From contig JADJCA010000023.1 of NCBI GenBank assembly GCA_016703425.1, forward strand, positions 42,863-106,862: a stretch of DNA of 64,000 bases. Direction: 5' to 3'. The position numbers and the translations under genes were made by a program. This document shows, one piece after another, positions 15,797 through 26,984 of the stretch. How positions within the stretch are numbered: the stretch's first letter is position 1; each line of letters opens with the position of its first letter. Origin of the DNA: Myxococcales bacterium (GTDB lineage: Bacteria; Myxococcota_A; Polyangia; Polyangiales; Polyangiaceae). Below the pieces are notes generated by a model. That model saw nothing but the letters and a program-made list of their open reading frames with translations, had not been told where the DNA came from and did not search any database.

Positions 15797-16558
15797 CTAA
15801 CGCTCCCCCAGCCCCCGGTCGCGCTCGAGCGTGCAGCCCCGCCCAAAGCAAGCGAGAAATCCGATAGCGGTGCAGTCCACGCGGACCACGCGTCCCGCGT
15901 TGCAGAAGACCGCGACTTTGCCATCGCAAACGGTCCCCGATTTATCCTCTGGATCACACTCCAGCGCACGCAGGCACGCGAACCGGGGCCGGTTCGCATC
16001 ACCGGCGGCGCGGCAGCGGCTGCCGGGCACGAGGCGCGAGCAGTCGGTGTGATGGAGCCGGCCACCGACGCACGATACGAGGGCGTCGCCGTCGCACTGA
16101 ATCGCGTCACCGTCTCGGGTGAATGCGCCGCGCACGGACCATCCGCAGGCGGGGCCCTCACCGCGGCACTGCGCGAGGGCCTCGCTCGCAGCCTTGCTGT
16201 CGGCGTCGAGCGGCGAAGGCGACGCCAGTAGTGGCGCGTCGCAAACGCGTTGTGCGCTGTCCGCGCCGTCGATCCCCGCACACTTGGCGAGTGCCGTGCA
16301 CGTAGGCGCGCTCGCGCACGCGAGGAGGCGAGGCCAACGTCCCTCGACCAACGGATCGCTGCGCAGTGTCGCGTCGACCCACTTCGCCGAGCGGTGGGCG
16401 CAGCCGGCGACGCGTGCGATGAAGCGGGACTCGGCGTCGAGGTCGACAGGCGCCGCTTGGGGCCTCGCCGGGGCACGCGCCCCGCACGCGACCCCGCACA
16501 AGGCGAGCCCAACGGAGCCGAACGCCACAGCCCGTGATGCAAGGCGCGCGCGCCTCAT
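15797..16558 (-). CDS. Cys-rich lipoprotein
   Basis: A protein of 253 residues when started at ATG 16558, which overlaps the stop of the FG-GAP gene as ATGA; this coupling decides the start over ATG 16576. The signal peptide ends in the lipobox GVAC. The mature part has about eighteen cysteines in short spacings (CASAPTCTALAKC, CRGEGPACGW, CDGKVAVFCNAGRVVRVDC) typical of disulfide-rich surface proteins of myxobacteria. Two similar segments (QCDGDALVSCVGGRLHHTDC and VCDGKVAVFCNAGRVVRVDC) look like an internal repeat. Likely works with the FG-GAP lipoprotein encoded just upstream. Function unknown. Confidence 0.82.
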   Translation of the reverse strand: MRRARLASRAVAFGSVGLALCGVACGARAPARPQAAPVDLDAESRFIARVAGCAHRSAKWVDATLRSDPLVEGRWPRLLACASAPTCTALAKCAGIDGADSAQRVCDAPLLASPSPLDADSKAASEALAQCRGEGPACGWSVRGAFTRDGDAIQCDGDALVSCVGGRLHHTDCSRLVPGSRCRAAGDANRPRFACLRALECDPEDKSGTVCDGKVAVFCNAGRVVRVDCTAIGFLACFGRGCTLERDRGLGER

Positions 16559-18871
16559 GGGCCGACGCGCCAGCACGCCCGCGGCAGGATCGAGACGCTC
16601 GCGTTCGAGGTGATCACCAGCGCCGGCGCCTGTCCTCGGGCGCCGCGGAGGACGTGGATGGCGCTGAGCTGGGTTCCTGTTGTCGTCGTCATGACGAAGG
16701 GGCGGTAGTCAACGTCGAGCGTTGGAAGAACGCGATAGCGCAGCGCCGGCTCGAGGCTCCCGTCGTCCCGGCCTCTTCGTACGAGAAGATCGCCGGCCTT
16801 GCCGAAGAGCACGTCGCCGCTCCCGTCGCCGTCGGCATCGTCGACCGCGAGGCCGTCGGGCACGGACCAGGCGGCGGCGTCGTCAACGGGGCGCAATACG
16901 CGACCGCCTTCGTTGCGCACGATGGACGGCGATCCGCTCGTCGCGACGAGATCGACGAACGGCCGGCGGCCCAGGTGGCCCGTGGTGACGGACTTCGGGG
17001 CGGGAACGAGTGTCGGGGTACCGGGCAGTCCGGCCCAAAAGATCGCCGCTCGCCCAGTTCGCGACGCATCGGGTCCCGTAGCAACCACGTCGGGACGTCG
17101 ATCACCGTCAAGGTCGTCGATGGCAATCGACTCGATCTCATGGCCCGCATGACCGAGCCGAAGTGGTGCGGCGAACGCGGAGCGCAGGTTCTTCATCATG
17201 AAGACGTCGCCGCTCTGCGTTCCGAATACAGCGTCGATGGCGCCGTCGCCGTCGAGGTCGGCGTATTTCGCAATCCATGCGCTCGTCCCCAGGGAAAACG
17301 TGACACCGGCGGCGTCGAAGCGGCCGTCTCCGCTGCCGCGATGCAAGACGAGCGAGTCGGTCTTCCCGCGCAGGAGCGACACAAAGTCTTGCCGTCCGTC
17401 GCCGTCGGCGTCGAAGACGGAGAATGCGACGTGGCGACCCCGGACGGGAGTGCGTACGGGCATGAGGCCTTCACCGCGGCGTAGCAGCGCGCTGATCTGC
17501 TCCCCGGGCGTGTTGGTGGAGAGCACGACGACGTCGGGGTCGGCGTCGCCGTCGACGTCGGCCACGAACGCGCCTTGCGCGTATCGGGCAATGGGAACGG
17601 TCCGCGGCAGGGCGGCGGGCCCGTCGCGCCGGAGCAAGTTCGCGTTCATCGTGGCACCCAGCATGCCGTCGCGGTCAACGGTCACGGCGTCGACGGCGCC
17701 GTCGGCGTTGAGATCCGCGGCGGCTACCGCGATGGGAACCTCGCCGGCGCCGAGTCGGACCTCGTCGCGCGCGATCGGGACCTCGGGAGGGCTCGATGTG
17801 CTGAGCGAAGTCCCGGGGGCGTCCAGGTCAGGCCGCTTGCCCGCGCGTGGAACGACGGCGGGCGGCGGCGCGAGCTTGCTCGGATCGACCCGCACCACCG
17901 CGAGCTCCTGTCCGGCGGGTGAGGCCTCGAGCAGATCGCCCGCGCCGTCGCCGTCGATGTCGGCGACGAGGAGTGAAGCGGAGCGCCACCGGCCGTCACC
18001 TCTCTTGCGACCCCGGCGAACGTTCCGAGGCCGACGATTCGAAGGTCACCGCCGTCTTGCGAGATGACGAGCCCGTGCCGACCAGCCGCGGGAAAGGACG
18101 CGAGTGCCAGCGGTTCGAACGTGCGGTGCCGCGTTGTTGGGGTGAAGGCGCCGCGGCCATCGCCGGAGAGGATGGTGACCTCTTGGTTGAATGCGACGGC
18201 AATATCGAGCGTGCGATCGCCGTTGTAGTCGCCAAGCGTGATGGCCCTCGGAACGTCGGGTCCGACGAAAACGGCGCGCGGCGGCGCGAGGGCTCCACCT
18301 CCGATTGCGCGGAGCACCGCGACGACGCGCGCGTTCGCGTCGCCGACGACGACGTCGGCCAAGCCGTCGCCGTCGAGGTCGCCGACGGCGAGCGCGTGCC
18401 TCGGGGGCGGGGGACCCAGGAGCGTCGCCCCGCCGACGAGGCGCAAGCCGCCGGGCCCACTCGCGAAGACCGAGACGCGCGGCAGCCCCTTCGAGGACGG
18501 CGACATCGGGGACGCGATCGCCGTTGATGTCACCGGTGGCGAGGGCGACTGGTAACCCCTCCACGCGAATGGACGCACCGTCCGTGAAGGTCCCATCGCC
18601 GCGACCGCGCGCCACCGCGATGGCGTGGGCATCGACGGGCCACAACCGCGTCGACGCGGCCGTCGACGTCGACGTCGGCGAGGACGAGGGCCGAAGGACG
18701 CTCGCCGACGAAAGCGACGGGGCGCAAGCCGCCGTAGGTGCACACGTTCGCGGAGAGCGCTATGCGGTCCGCGGGGCCCAACGCTCCCGGAATGGATGCG
18801 CCGCACCCGCCAAGCAACACGAGCGCGCTCGCCAAGAACCGCACAGTTGAACGACGTGCGGGGCCGCACAT
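16555..18871 (-). CDS. FG-GAP (VCBS-like) repeat lipoprotein, interrupted by three frameshifts
   Basis: One long gene is visible on the minus strand but its frame changes three times. The start (ATG 18871) encodes a lipoprotein signal with lipobox LGGC. FG-GAP units with Asp-rich calcium loops follow in all frames: LADVDVDGRVDAVV, TGDINGDRVPDVAVLEG, VGDLDGDGLADVVVGD, LGDYNGDRTLDIAV, VADIDGDGAGDLLEA, AADLNADGAVDAVT, VADVDGDADPDVVVL, FDADGDGRQDFVSL, YADLDGDGAIDAVF, IDDLDGDRRPDVVAT. Removing one base of the GGG at 18637-18639 and one of the CCCC at 18486-18489, and restoring one base near 18003, gives an unbroken protein of about 770 residues, an integrin-alpha-like propeller on the cell surface. 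The coding quality of every segment argues for sequence errors rather than old decay. Coupled to the Cys-rich gene downstream. Confidence 0.82.
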
Positions 18872-18904
18872 CGATGCAAGGTTATCGCGAGGGATTGCCC
18901 GGCC

Positions 18905-19285
18905 CTAGGCGCGGCTCATCAAGACCATCTGGCAGTCGCCGCTCTCTGTGACGAAGAGCTCGTGGCAGATGATGCCCGCCTGCGTGGCCGTCGCCTTGAG
19001 CATGGCGGCCTCAAGGCGAGCGACGTCGCCGGTCTCAAGGGCGCCGAGCTTGCCCAGAGAGACAGTCGACACGCGCACACCGTAGGAAGGTTCGTCGTCC
19101 CGATAGCCGAGGGAGACGATGAGCTTGCGAGCGCTCTCAAGGTACTCGACGCCGATGCTCTTCGCCGCGACGCCTGTGGTCTTAACGAACGCCGCCAGGT
19201 CGTCTGCGATGGTGCCGATGGAACCATCCGCTGCGACGGGACCGACGAACAACTTGAACTTGCCGTGCACTTGTTGGGGAGCCAT
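18905..19285 (-). CDS. Hypothetical cytoplasmic protein
   Basis: A 126-residue protein without signal peptide or membrane segment. It reads as a compact alpha/beta domain (KFKLFVGPVAADGSIGTIAD, KLIVSLGYRDDEPSYGV, CHELFVTESGDCQMVLMSR). I do not recognise the family. Codon use is typical of the region, so I accept it as a gene. It lies between the FG-GAP lipoprotein and the histidine kinase on the same strand but is separated from each by small gaps. Confidence 0.65.
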   Translation of the reverse strand: MAPQQVHGKFKLFVGPVAADGSIGTIADDLAAFVKTTGVAAKSIGVEYLESARKLIVSLGYRDDEPSYGVRVSTVSLGKLGALETGDVARLEAAMLKATATQAGIICHELFVTESGDCQMVLMSRA

Positions 19286-19363
19286 CGCGGTAGCCTACGC
19301 GCGACGTATCAAGTGGTCCACGGACACCCACCCTTGCCGCCTGCTCACATGCGCCTTCGTCGC

Positions 19364-22318
19364 TCAGCGGGCATCAAGCACCGCCCGGACCTTCTGCGCC
19401 AGCCTGTCGGGCGTGATCGGCTTCTGCAGGTACGCGATGCCCGCGTCGATGGCGCCGTGGCGAATGAGCGCGTCGTCCGTGTACCCCGACATGCACAGCA
19501 CTTTGACGTCCGGCCGCGCTTGCGCCACGCGCTTCGCCAGCTCCGGTCCGCCCATGTGCGGCATCACCACGTCGGTCACCAAGAGGTGAATGGTGCCCGG
19601 GTGGCTCTCGCAGAGACGGAGCGCCTCGTCCGCGTCCCGCGCTTCGATGACCTTGTAGCCGTGTTTGCGCAGAATACCGCGCGCGACAGCGCGAATCTGG
19701 TCTTCGTCTTCGACGAGCAGGATCGTTTCGGTGCCCGCGAGCGTAGCCGGCGCTAGCGAAGGCGCGACGACGTCGGCGTCGGCATCGATGAGCGGAATGT
19801 AGACCTTGAAGGTCGTTCCATTGCCCGGCTCGCTGTAGACCCAGATGCTCCCGCCGCATCGTTGAACGATGCCAAAAACCGTCGACAAGCCGAGGCCCGT
19901 TCCTTTGCCGGTCTCCTTGGTCGTGAAGAAGGGTTCGAACATGCGAAGTTGAGTGGCCTGGTCCATGCCCATTCCCGTGTCGGTCACGGCGAGCATGACG
20001 TACGGACCAGGGCGAACGCCGAGGTGCTCTTCGGCGTGCGCTTCGTTGAGCACGACGTTCTTCGTCTCGATGGTGAGCTTGCCGCCGGTGGGCATGGCGT
20101 CCCGCGAGTTGATCACGAGGTTCATGATCACCTGCTCCATGTGGCCGGGGTCGACGCGGATCCGCCCGAGCGACTCGGCGCGAAGCGAGACGAGATCCAC
20201 GTCTTCGCCGAGGATTCGCTGGAGCATCTTGTCCATGTTCTCGAGCAAGTCGTTCAGGTCGATGACCCGTGGCTCCGCGACCTCGTGGCGACTGAACATG
20301 AGCAGTTGCCGAGTCAGCTCCGTAGCGCGCTTGCCCGCCTTCTCGATCTCCAGCACGTCTTCGCGGATGGGATCGGCCACGGGGAGCGTCGCCGCGATCA
20401 TCGCGCTGTAGCTCAGAACGACGGAGAGTAAGTTGTTGAAGTCGTGAGCCACGCCCCCGGCGAGGCGCCCTACGGCCTCCATCTTCTGGGCTTGGCGAAG
20501 CTGAGCCTCGGCGCGCTGCAACGCTTCTTCCGCACTCTTGCGCTCCGTCAGGTCGGCGACGAAGACGATGCAGAGCGGTGGCTCCAGCATCGCAGCGCCG
20601 AGGAGAACGGGGAGGCGGCTCCCGTCTTTGCGAAAGAGCTCCGTCTCGCGCGGACGGGACACGCCGTCGCTCAGGAGCTGTTCCACCGTTTGGGCCCCCT
20701 GCGTGCGCGAGGCCGGGGGGATCAGGCTCAACCAGCTCACGCGACTCATCTCTTCGCGCGAGTAGCCGAACATCGCCAGCGACGCGTCGTTGGCGTCGTG
20801 AACGTTTCCGATCACGTCAATGACGACGATGCCGACGATCCCCGAGCTGGAGAGCCTTTGGAAGCGAGACTCGCTGGCGCGCAAATTCTCCAGGGACCTG
20901 GAGAGCTGGGCCGTGCGCTCGGCCACGCGCTGCTCGAGATCTTCGTGCGCGCGCCTTAGGGCGGTGTCGACGCGTCGTCGCTCCGTGACGTCGCGGATCG
21001 CGGCCGACGTAAGCAGTCCGTCCGGCGTCTCGAGCGGGCTCAAGCTGATCTCGACGGGAAACGCGGAGCCGTCTTTTCGCCTCGCGTGGAGATCGAGGTA
21101 CGCGCCCATCGCGCGGGCCCGGGGGCGTGAGGTGAAGGTCCTTCGGTGCGTAGCGTGCTTCGGCCGGTCGCCATCAGGCACAAGCACGTCCACGCTCTCG
21201 CCAACGAGCTCGGCGGCTGTGTAGCCGAACAACCGCTCCGTCTGCGCGTTCGTCACCACGATGCGACCGGCGGCGTCAACGACGACCATCGCGTCGGGGG
21301 CCGCCTCGAGCAGCCCGCGGAAGACGGCGTCCGTGCGCCGCTGCTCCTCGGCTCTTCGAAGCGCCGCCTCGGCGGCCTTGCGCTCCGTTAGATCGGCCAC
21401 GACGGCGATGCAGTGCGGCGGATCGGCGAGTGTCACTGCGACCAACACAGGCACGCGGGTTCCATCCTTTCGGAAGAACTCCTTCTCCCAAGGGCGCGCG
21501 AGCCCCTCCGTCTTCAGTTGCTCCCGTGCCGCCACGTCGCTTTCTGCCCACTCTGGTGGCGTCAGCTTCGAGACATCGATGAGGCCCGCCTCCATTTCGG
21601 CGCGCGAATAGCCGAGGATGCGCAGGTACTCGTCGTTGGCCTCGCGTATTTCTTGTCGATGCACGTCGCCGATCACGATGCCGATGACGCCCGAGGCGCT
21701 GAGCTTCGCAAGGCGGGTCTCGCTTCGACGAAGCGCTTCCGTGCGTTCGCCGAGGCTCGATTCGAGTCGGTCCTGGACCTCGCGCAGTTGTCGGTTCGAC
21801 TCGCGCACCTCCTGCACGCGACGGAAGATCTCCGCGCCCTTTTCCTCGAGCGACAGGCGATCGTCGGTGGCCACGGCGGACAGCTCGTCGGTTCGAAGCT
21901 TCAAGCGCACGTACTCGGTGACGTCCTCGACGCGATGGATGATGTGAGTGACCTCGCCGCTCTCACCAAGGACGGGGCTGTTGATCGGGCTCCAATACCG
22001 CTCCTCGAAGGGGCCGCCGTCGGGGCGCCGGACGTCGTACTTCTGCAGCACCATCGCGTCGGGGCGACGGGTCGCGAGGACGCGCACCAGGGACGCGCGA
22101 AGGTTGGCGACGCCTTGGGAGGCGGGATCGTTCGGGTTGTCGGGGAAGACGTCGAAGATCCCACGCCCCACGATGCCCTCGCGGGTCGTCATCGTGGCTT
22201 CGAGGTAGCGGTTGCTCGCCGCGACGATGGTCAGATCGGGCGCCAACACGAGATACAGCCCAGGCGTCGCCTCGAAGATGGCGCGGAAGTCCAAGGGGAC
22301 CGGCGAGAGGCCGGTCAC
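19364..22318 (-). CDS. Hybrid sensor histidine kinase with four PAS domains and receiver
   Basis: A 984-residue cytoplasmic signalling protein with no membrane span. Domains in order: PAS1 about 10-140 (FEATPGLYLVLAPDL), a helical connector, PAS2 about 210-330 (SGVIGIVIGDV), PAS3 about 345-455 (LLEAAPDAMVVVDAAGRIV), a coiled coil, PAS4 about 490-610 (SGIVGIVVIDV), a HisKA dimerisation domain near 625-690 with the phospho-acceptor His in GGVAHDFNNLLS, a HATPase domain near 730-850 (NLVINSRDAMPTGG, DTGMGMD, GKGTGLGLSTVFGIV) and a C-terminal receiver near 862-984 (ILLVEDEDQ, phospho-Asp in LLVTDVVMPHMGG). It should sense an internal signal and phosphorylate its own receiver; the output partner is not encoded next to it. 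Confidence 0.95.
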   Translation of the reverse strand: MTGLSPVPLDFRAIFEATPGLYLVLAPDLTIVAASNRYLEATMTTREGIVGRGIFDVFPDNPNDPASQGVANLRASLVRVLATRRPDAMVLQKYDVRRPDGGPFEERYWSPINSPVLGESGEVTHIIHRVEDVTEYVRLKLRTDELSAVATDDRLSLEEKGAEIFRRVQEVRESNRQLREVQDRLESSLGERTEALRRSETRLAKLSASGVIGIVIGDVHRQEIREANDEYLRILGYSRAEMEAGLIDVSKLTPPEWAESDVAAREQLKTEGLARPWEKEFFRKDGTRVPVLVAVTLADPPHCIAVVADLTERKAAEAALRRAEEQRRTDAVFRGLLEAAPDAMVVVDAAGRIVVTNAQTERLFGYTAAELVGESVDVLVPDGDRPKHATHRRTFTSRPRARAMGAYLDLHARRKDGSAFPVEISLSPLETPDGLLTSAAIRDVTERRRVDTALRRAHEDLEQRVAERTAQLSRSLENLRASESRFQRLSSSGIVGIVVIDVIGNVHDANDASLAMFGYSREEMSRVSWLSLIPPASRTQGAQTVEQLLSDGVSRPRETELFRKDGSRLPVLLGAAMLEPPLCIVFVADLTERKSAEEALQRAEAQLRQAQKMEAVGRLAGGVAHDFNNLLSVVLSYSAMIAATLPVADPIREDVLEIEKAGKRATELTRQLLMFSRHEVAEPRVIDLNDLLENMDKMLQRILGEDVDLVSLRAESLGRIRVDPGHMEQVIMNLVINSRDAMPTGGKLTIETKNVVLNEAHAEEHLGVRPGPYVMLAVTDTGMGMDQATQLRMFEPFFTTKETGKGTGLGLSTVFGIVQRCGGSIWVYSEPGNGTTFKVYIPLIDADADVVAPSLAPATLAGTETILLVEDEDQIRAVARGILRKHGYKVIEARDADEALRLCESHPGTIHLLVTDVVMPHMGGPELAKRVAQARPDVKVLCMSGYTDDALIRHGAIDAGIAYLQKPITPDRLAQKVRAVLDAR

Positions 22319-22467
22319 AACCTGACTCCGGCTACGTCATGCGCCGTGTCACGGGCACACGCCAACCTGCGCCCCCGCAGGGACGCACCACCGATGAACA
22401 TTCGACCCCCCCCCGCTCGTCTTCAACGAGCACCGGCGGAGAGTACACCAGTTCCGACGGTGCGAAA

Positions 22468-22653
22468 TCAGTACGGACGCGGTCCGCTTAAGGGGGGGAG
22501 CGCTGATGCCGGGCATGTCGGCAAACATCGCGGCGTGCGCACGGCCGTGAGAAAGGGTACGCCGTTGACCGTTGCCTCCGTCGGCACGGAGACTGGTTCG
22601 ACTCCGTCGCGCCGCTCGATGGACTCGCTCGGGCTACTGACGACGCCGAGCAC
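22468..22653 (-). CDS. Possible short gene or gene remnant
   Basis: Between the kinase gene and the GFA gene (22319-22694) the only coding-like stretch is on the minus strand, where a frame from GTG 22653 runs 61 codons with GC-rich third positions (VLGVVSSPSESIERRDGVEP, VPTEATVNGVPFLTAVRTP). It has no recognisable start signal and no family. It could be a small protein or the end of a lost gene. The rest of the stretch shows nothing clear. Confidence 0.25.
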   Translation of the reverse strand: MLGVVSSPSESIERRDGVEPVSVPTEATVNGVPFLTAVRTPRCLPTCPASALPPLSGPRPY

Positions 22654-22694
22654 GATGTCTTCGAGCTCGATCGACTTCGCGACGCCCCTGCCGT

Positions 22695-23084
22695 TTAGGG
22701 TGAGCCGTCGAGCCGGAGGAGCCCGTCGTCGCCAAGCTCGTAGTAGTCGCCCTTGCTCGCGACGAAGATGTGGGCCTTCGACCGGAGGTCAGTGGGCTCG
22801 TCGAGCGTGCCGGCGCAGAAGCCGACCTTGCCATCGGTCGCGTCGTCGAAGAAGAGGCTGGAGCCGCACTCGGCGCAGAACCCGCGCCGCACGTTGGGCG
22901 ACGACGCGTGCCACTTGAGCGAGAGCGGTTGGACGATCACGAGGTCCGTGCGGTCGACGGCCGCGTAGGCGCCGACATGCCCGTGCCACCGCCGGCACAT
23001 CGCGCAGTGGCAATACGTCACGCTGGTCGACGCTCCGCGCAGCTCATACCGCACCGCCCCGCACAAACATCCGCCTGACTTCAT
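22695..23084 (-). CDS. GFA family (Gfa-like, CENP-V fold) zinc protein
   Basis: A 129-residue protein of the glutathione-dependent formaldehyde-activating (GFA) family. It has the complete zinc-binding cysteine set: GGCLCGAVRYEL near the N-terminus, YCHCAMCRRWHG near residue 25, and GFCAECGSSLFF near 70. The family binds two zinc ions; most members have no proven activity, so 'formaldehyde-activating' should not be taken literally. It diverges from katG across a region with an oxidative-stress-type operator, which may or may not affect it. Confidence 0.9.
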   Translation of the reverse strand: MKSGGCLCGAVRYELRGASTSVTYCHCAMCRRWHGHVGAYAAVDRTDLVIVQPLSLKWHASSPNVRRGFCAECGSSLFFDDATDGKVGFCAGTLDEPTDLRSKAHIFVASKGDYYELGDDGLLRLDGSP

Positions 23085-23234
23085 GGGTGGCTCGCTTCCC
23101 GCCTGCCTCGCCGCTGCCTCGACCAGGAGGGCCTAGCCTAAGGGGGGCGCTCCCGATGGACAACCGTTTGGGCAGCCGGTGCCGCGCGTCTTGCGCCCGT
23201 GCCGGATGTCGTCGCCTCCGATGGCGGTGCGCGA

Positions 23235-23255
23235 TTGATAGCTACCAGCTATCAA
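23235..23255. promoter_or_regulatory. Perfect palindrome matching an OxyR half-site, upstream of katG
   Basis: Nine-base arms TTGATAGCT and AGCTATCAA with a three-base spacer form a perfect inverted repeat about 130 bases before the katG start. The core ATAGCTACCAGCTAT fits the known OxyR element ATAG-N-T-N3-A-N-CTAT at every defined position. It sits in an unusually AT-rich patch for this genome, as a promoter would. OxyR needs two such elements in tandem; I see only one strong copy. Confidence 0.6.
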
Positions 23256-23383
23256 ATTGGGAAAAAGAAACGACTGGAGTGATTGGCGCGCCCGCCGCAT
23301 CCTGGCGACTCCAGAGCGCTCGTTCTGCCCAGTCCAGCCAGTCCAGCCACTCCACTCATCTCAACCCGACCACGGAGAGAACC

Positions 23384-25579
<2,196 letters not shown>

Positions 25580-25644
25580 GGGAGCTGGCTCGACGAGGCG
25601 CTGCGTGTTGACGGGCGCCACGCCGAGCGTGCAGCATCGCGCTC

Positions 25645-25976
25645 ATGCTCGACCTGCCTTCGTCCCTGGTCCACTTGGCGTTCGCGGAGCGTTGTTCCTC
25701 GCGTGCAGCGAGCAGACAAAGGTCACGACGACACCAAACGGGACGTTCGACGTGCCGGGTGTTGCCCAAACGAAGCCCGGCAGCTTGGTCATGTCGACGA
25801 TGGAAAGCGGCTGCGAGATCCCGGGAGGCAACGCTTCGCTCAAGCTGACCGACGTCAAGACGAAGACGGAAGGCGGCGTCGCGCGCACGCTCTTCTACGT
25901 CCAACGCACGACGTGCCCAGCGGGCTGGCTTGACGCTAGGTTCGTCTATCCGGTCGCCGCGAAGTCAGCGGAATGA
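25645..25976 (+). CDS. Small lipoprotein, apparently frameshifted in the signal peptide
   Basis: ATG 25645 starts a hydrophobic N-terminus (MLDLPSSLVHLAFA), but the matching lipobox and mature part lie in another frame (ALFLACSEQTKVTTTPNG...) that runs to 25976. One base lost or gained near 25690 would join them into a lipoprotein of about 110 residues. The mature part has two further cysteines (SGCEIPGG and TTCPAG). The stop overlaps the start of the next lipoprotein gene (ATGA), which supports this end. Family unknown. Confidence 0.5.
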
Positions 25977-26245
25977 GCGCCCGCGGTAGCGCACGGTCCA
26001 GCCTCGTTGTGTGTCTGGCGCTCTCATCACTGCAGGGCCTCGCCGCCTGCCAGGCCAACAGCCATCGCGAGAACATCGAAGGCGCGCGCGATGCGCTCCT
26101 CGGCCGGGGCTGCGCTCTTGGTGGGCTTGAGTCGCCTTCGCCGCCTTTCTCCCAGTGTGTCGAGGCAGCGCGCAGCCTCTGCAAGGGGCGGGATGGCAGC
26201 GCCATCGTGGCGTGCGCTGAACGCATCGCGGGCGGCCAACGGTAG
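25973..26245 (+). CDS. Small Cys-containing lipoprotein
   Basis: A 90-residue protein. Its ATG overlaps the stop of the preceding small lipoprotein (ATGA), so the two are translationally coupled. The signal peptide ends in lipobox LAAC. The short mature part has four cysteines spaced C-x13-C-x9-C-x11-C approximately (GCALGG, SQCVEAARSLCKG, VACAERI), likely two disulfides. I do not recognise it. A later alternative start would lose the signal peptide. Confidence 0.65.
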   Translation: MSARGSARSSLVVCLALSSLQGLAACQANSHRENIEGARDALLGRGCALGGLESPSPPFSQCVEAARSLCKGRDGSAIVACAERIAGGQR

Positions 26246-26370
26246 GATTGTGGCCGTCGCGCCGTAGCGCCCTCGCGCTGCGAAGGCTCAGCGTCGTCAC
26301 GCAGCCGCTGCGTGAGTTCGTTGGCTGCGCGACGGCGAGACCCGCGCGTTGCCGGAGCCGCGCGCGGTCG

Positions 26371-26497
26371 CTACGTGGCCCGCGACTTGCGTCGCGCGGG
26401 GCGATGCTCAAGGACCTTGCTCCCCACCAGCCAAGGAGTGCCAACCCCGTCGGTCTCGCAGTAGCGGCCGCGATGGCTGAGGAGCTTCAGCGGCGCG
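26371..26497 (-). pseudogene. C-terminal gene fragment abutting the poly-G block
   Basis: A minus-strand frame emerging from the poly-G block and ending at TAG 26371 reads KLLSHRGRYCETDGVGTPWL then a basic tail. It has coding-like composition but belongs to a different frame, and probably a different gene, from the VOC fragment on the other side of the block. The piece looks like the end of a gene whose front part is missing. Confidence 0.35.
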
Positions 26498-26504
26498 CGG
26501 TTTT

Positions 26505-26635
<131 letters not shown>

Positions 26636-26839
26636 GCTGGCGCTGGCGACGATCTCGCGTAGCGACAGGCTGTCCCCGCCGAGCGTCGGCGGTCCCGGTG
26701 CGAACAGTCCGAGCTGGAACGACGGCTGCTCCGGGTGTTGCACCGTCAGCCAGCGGTAGTCGCCGTTCTTCACGTTGGTGTGCACCTTGAAGCCGACCTT
26801 CTCGACGTAAAGCGCGAGGGCTTCATCCTCGTCGCCCAC
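26636..26839 (-). pseudogene. VOC/glyoxalase family protein, fragment
   Basis: A minus-strand frame encodes the first half of a vicinal-oxygen-chelate fold protein: DEDEALALYVEKVGFKVHTN, then NGDYRWLTVQHPEQPSFQLGLFAPGPP and LREIVASAS. The usual first beta strand with its metal ligand is absent because an in-frame TAA lies just upstream of GTG 26839, and the second half is replaced by the poly-G block. As given it cannot make a functional dioxygenase/isomerase-like protein. Whether the true genome has an intact gene is open. Confidence 0.7.
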
Positions 26840-26984
26840 GCCGTCTTGAGGTTAGGGCGGTGAGCTGCGCTGACGTGGCACGCGGGCACCCGTTCGAGCG
26901 ACTGCGCCGACGCCCTCTCTCTCGTGGAGCTCCCTCGGACTCTCGCCGGTCACGCGGAAGGCGAATCAATCGGGCGAGGCGACC

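Noticed and set aside
21413..22918. 501-codon plus-strand frame opposite the hybrid kinase
   Set aside because: The minus strand encodes PAS domains in this stretch; the plus frame has no recognisable content.
23087..23383. 99-codon N-terminal extension of katG
   Set aside because: It is Ser/Arg-rich, crosses the OxyR-like palindrome and is absent from normal KatG length; TTG 23384 has a ribosome-binding site.
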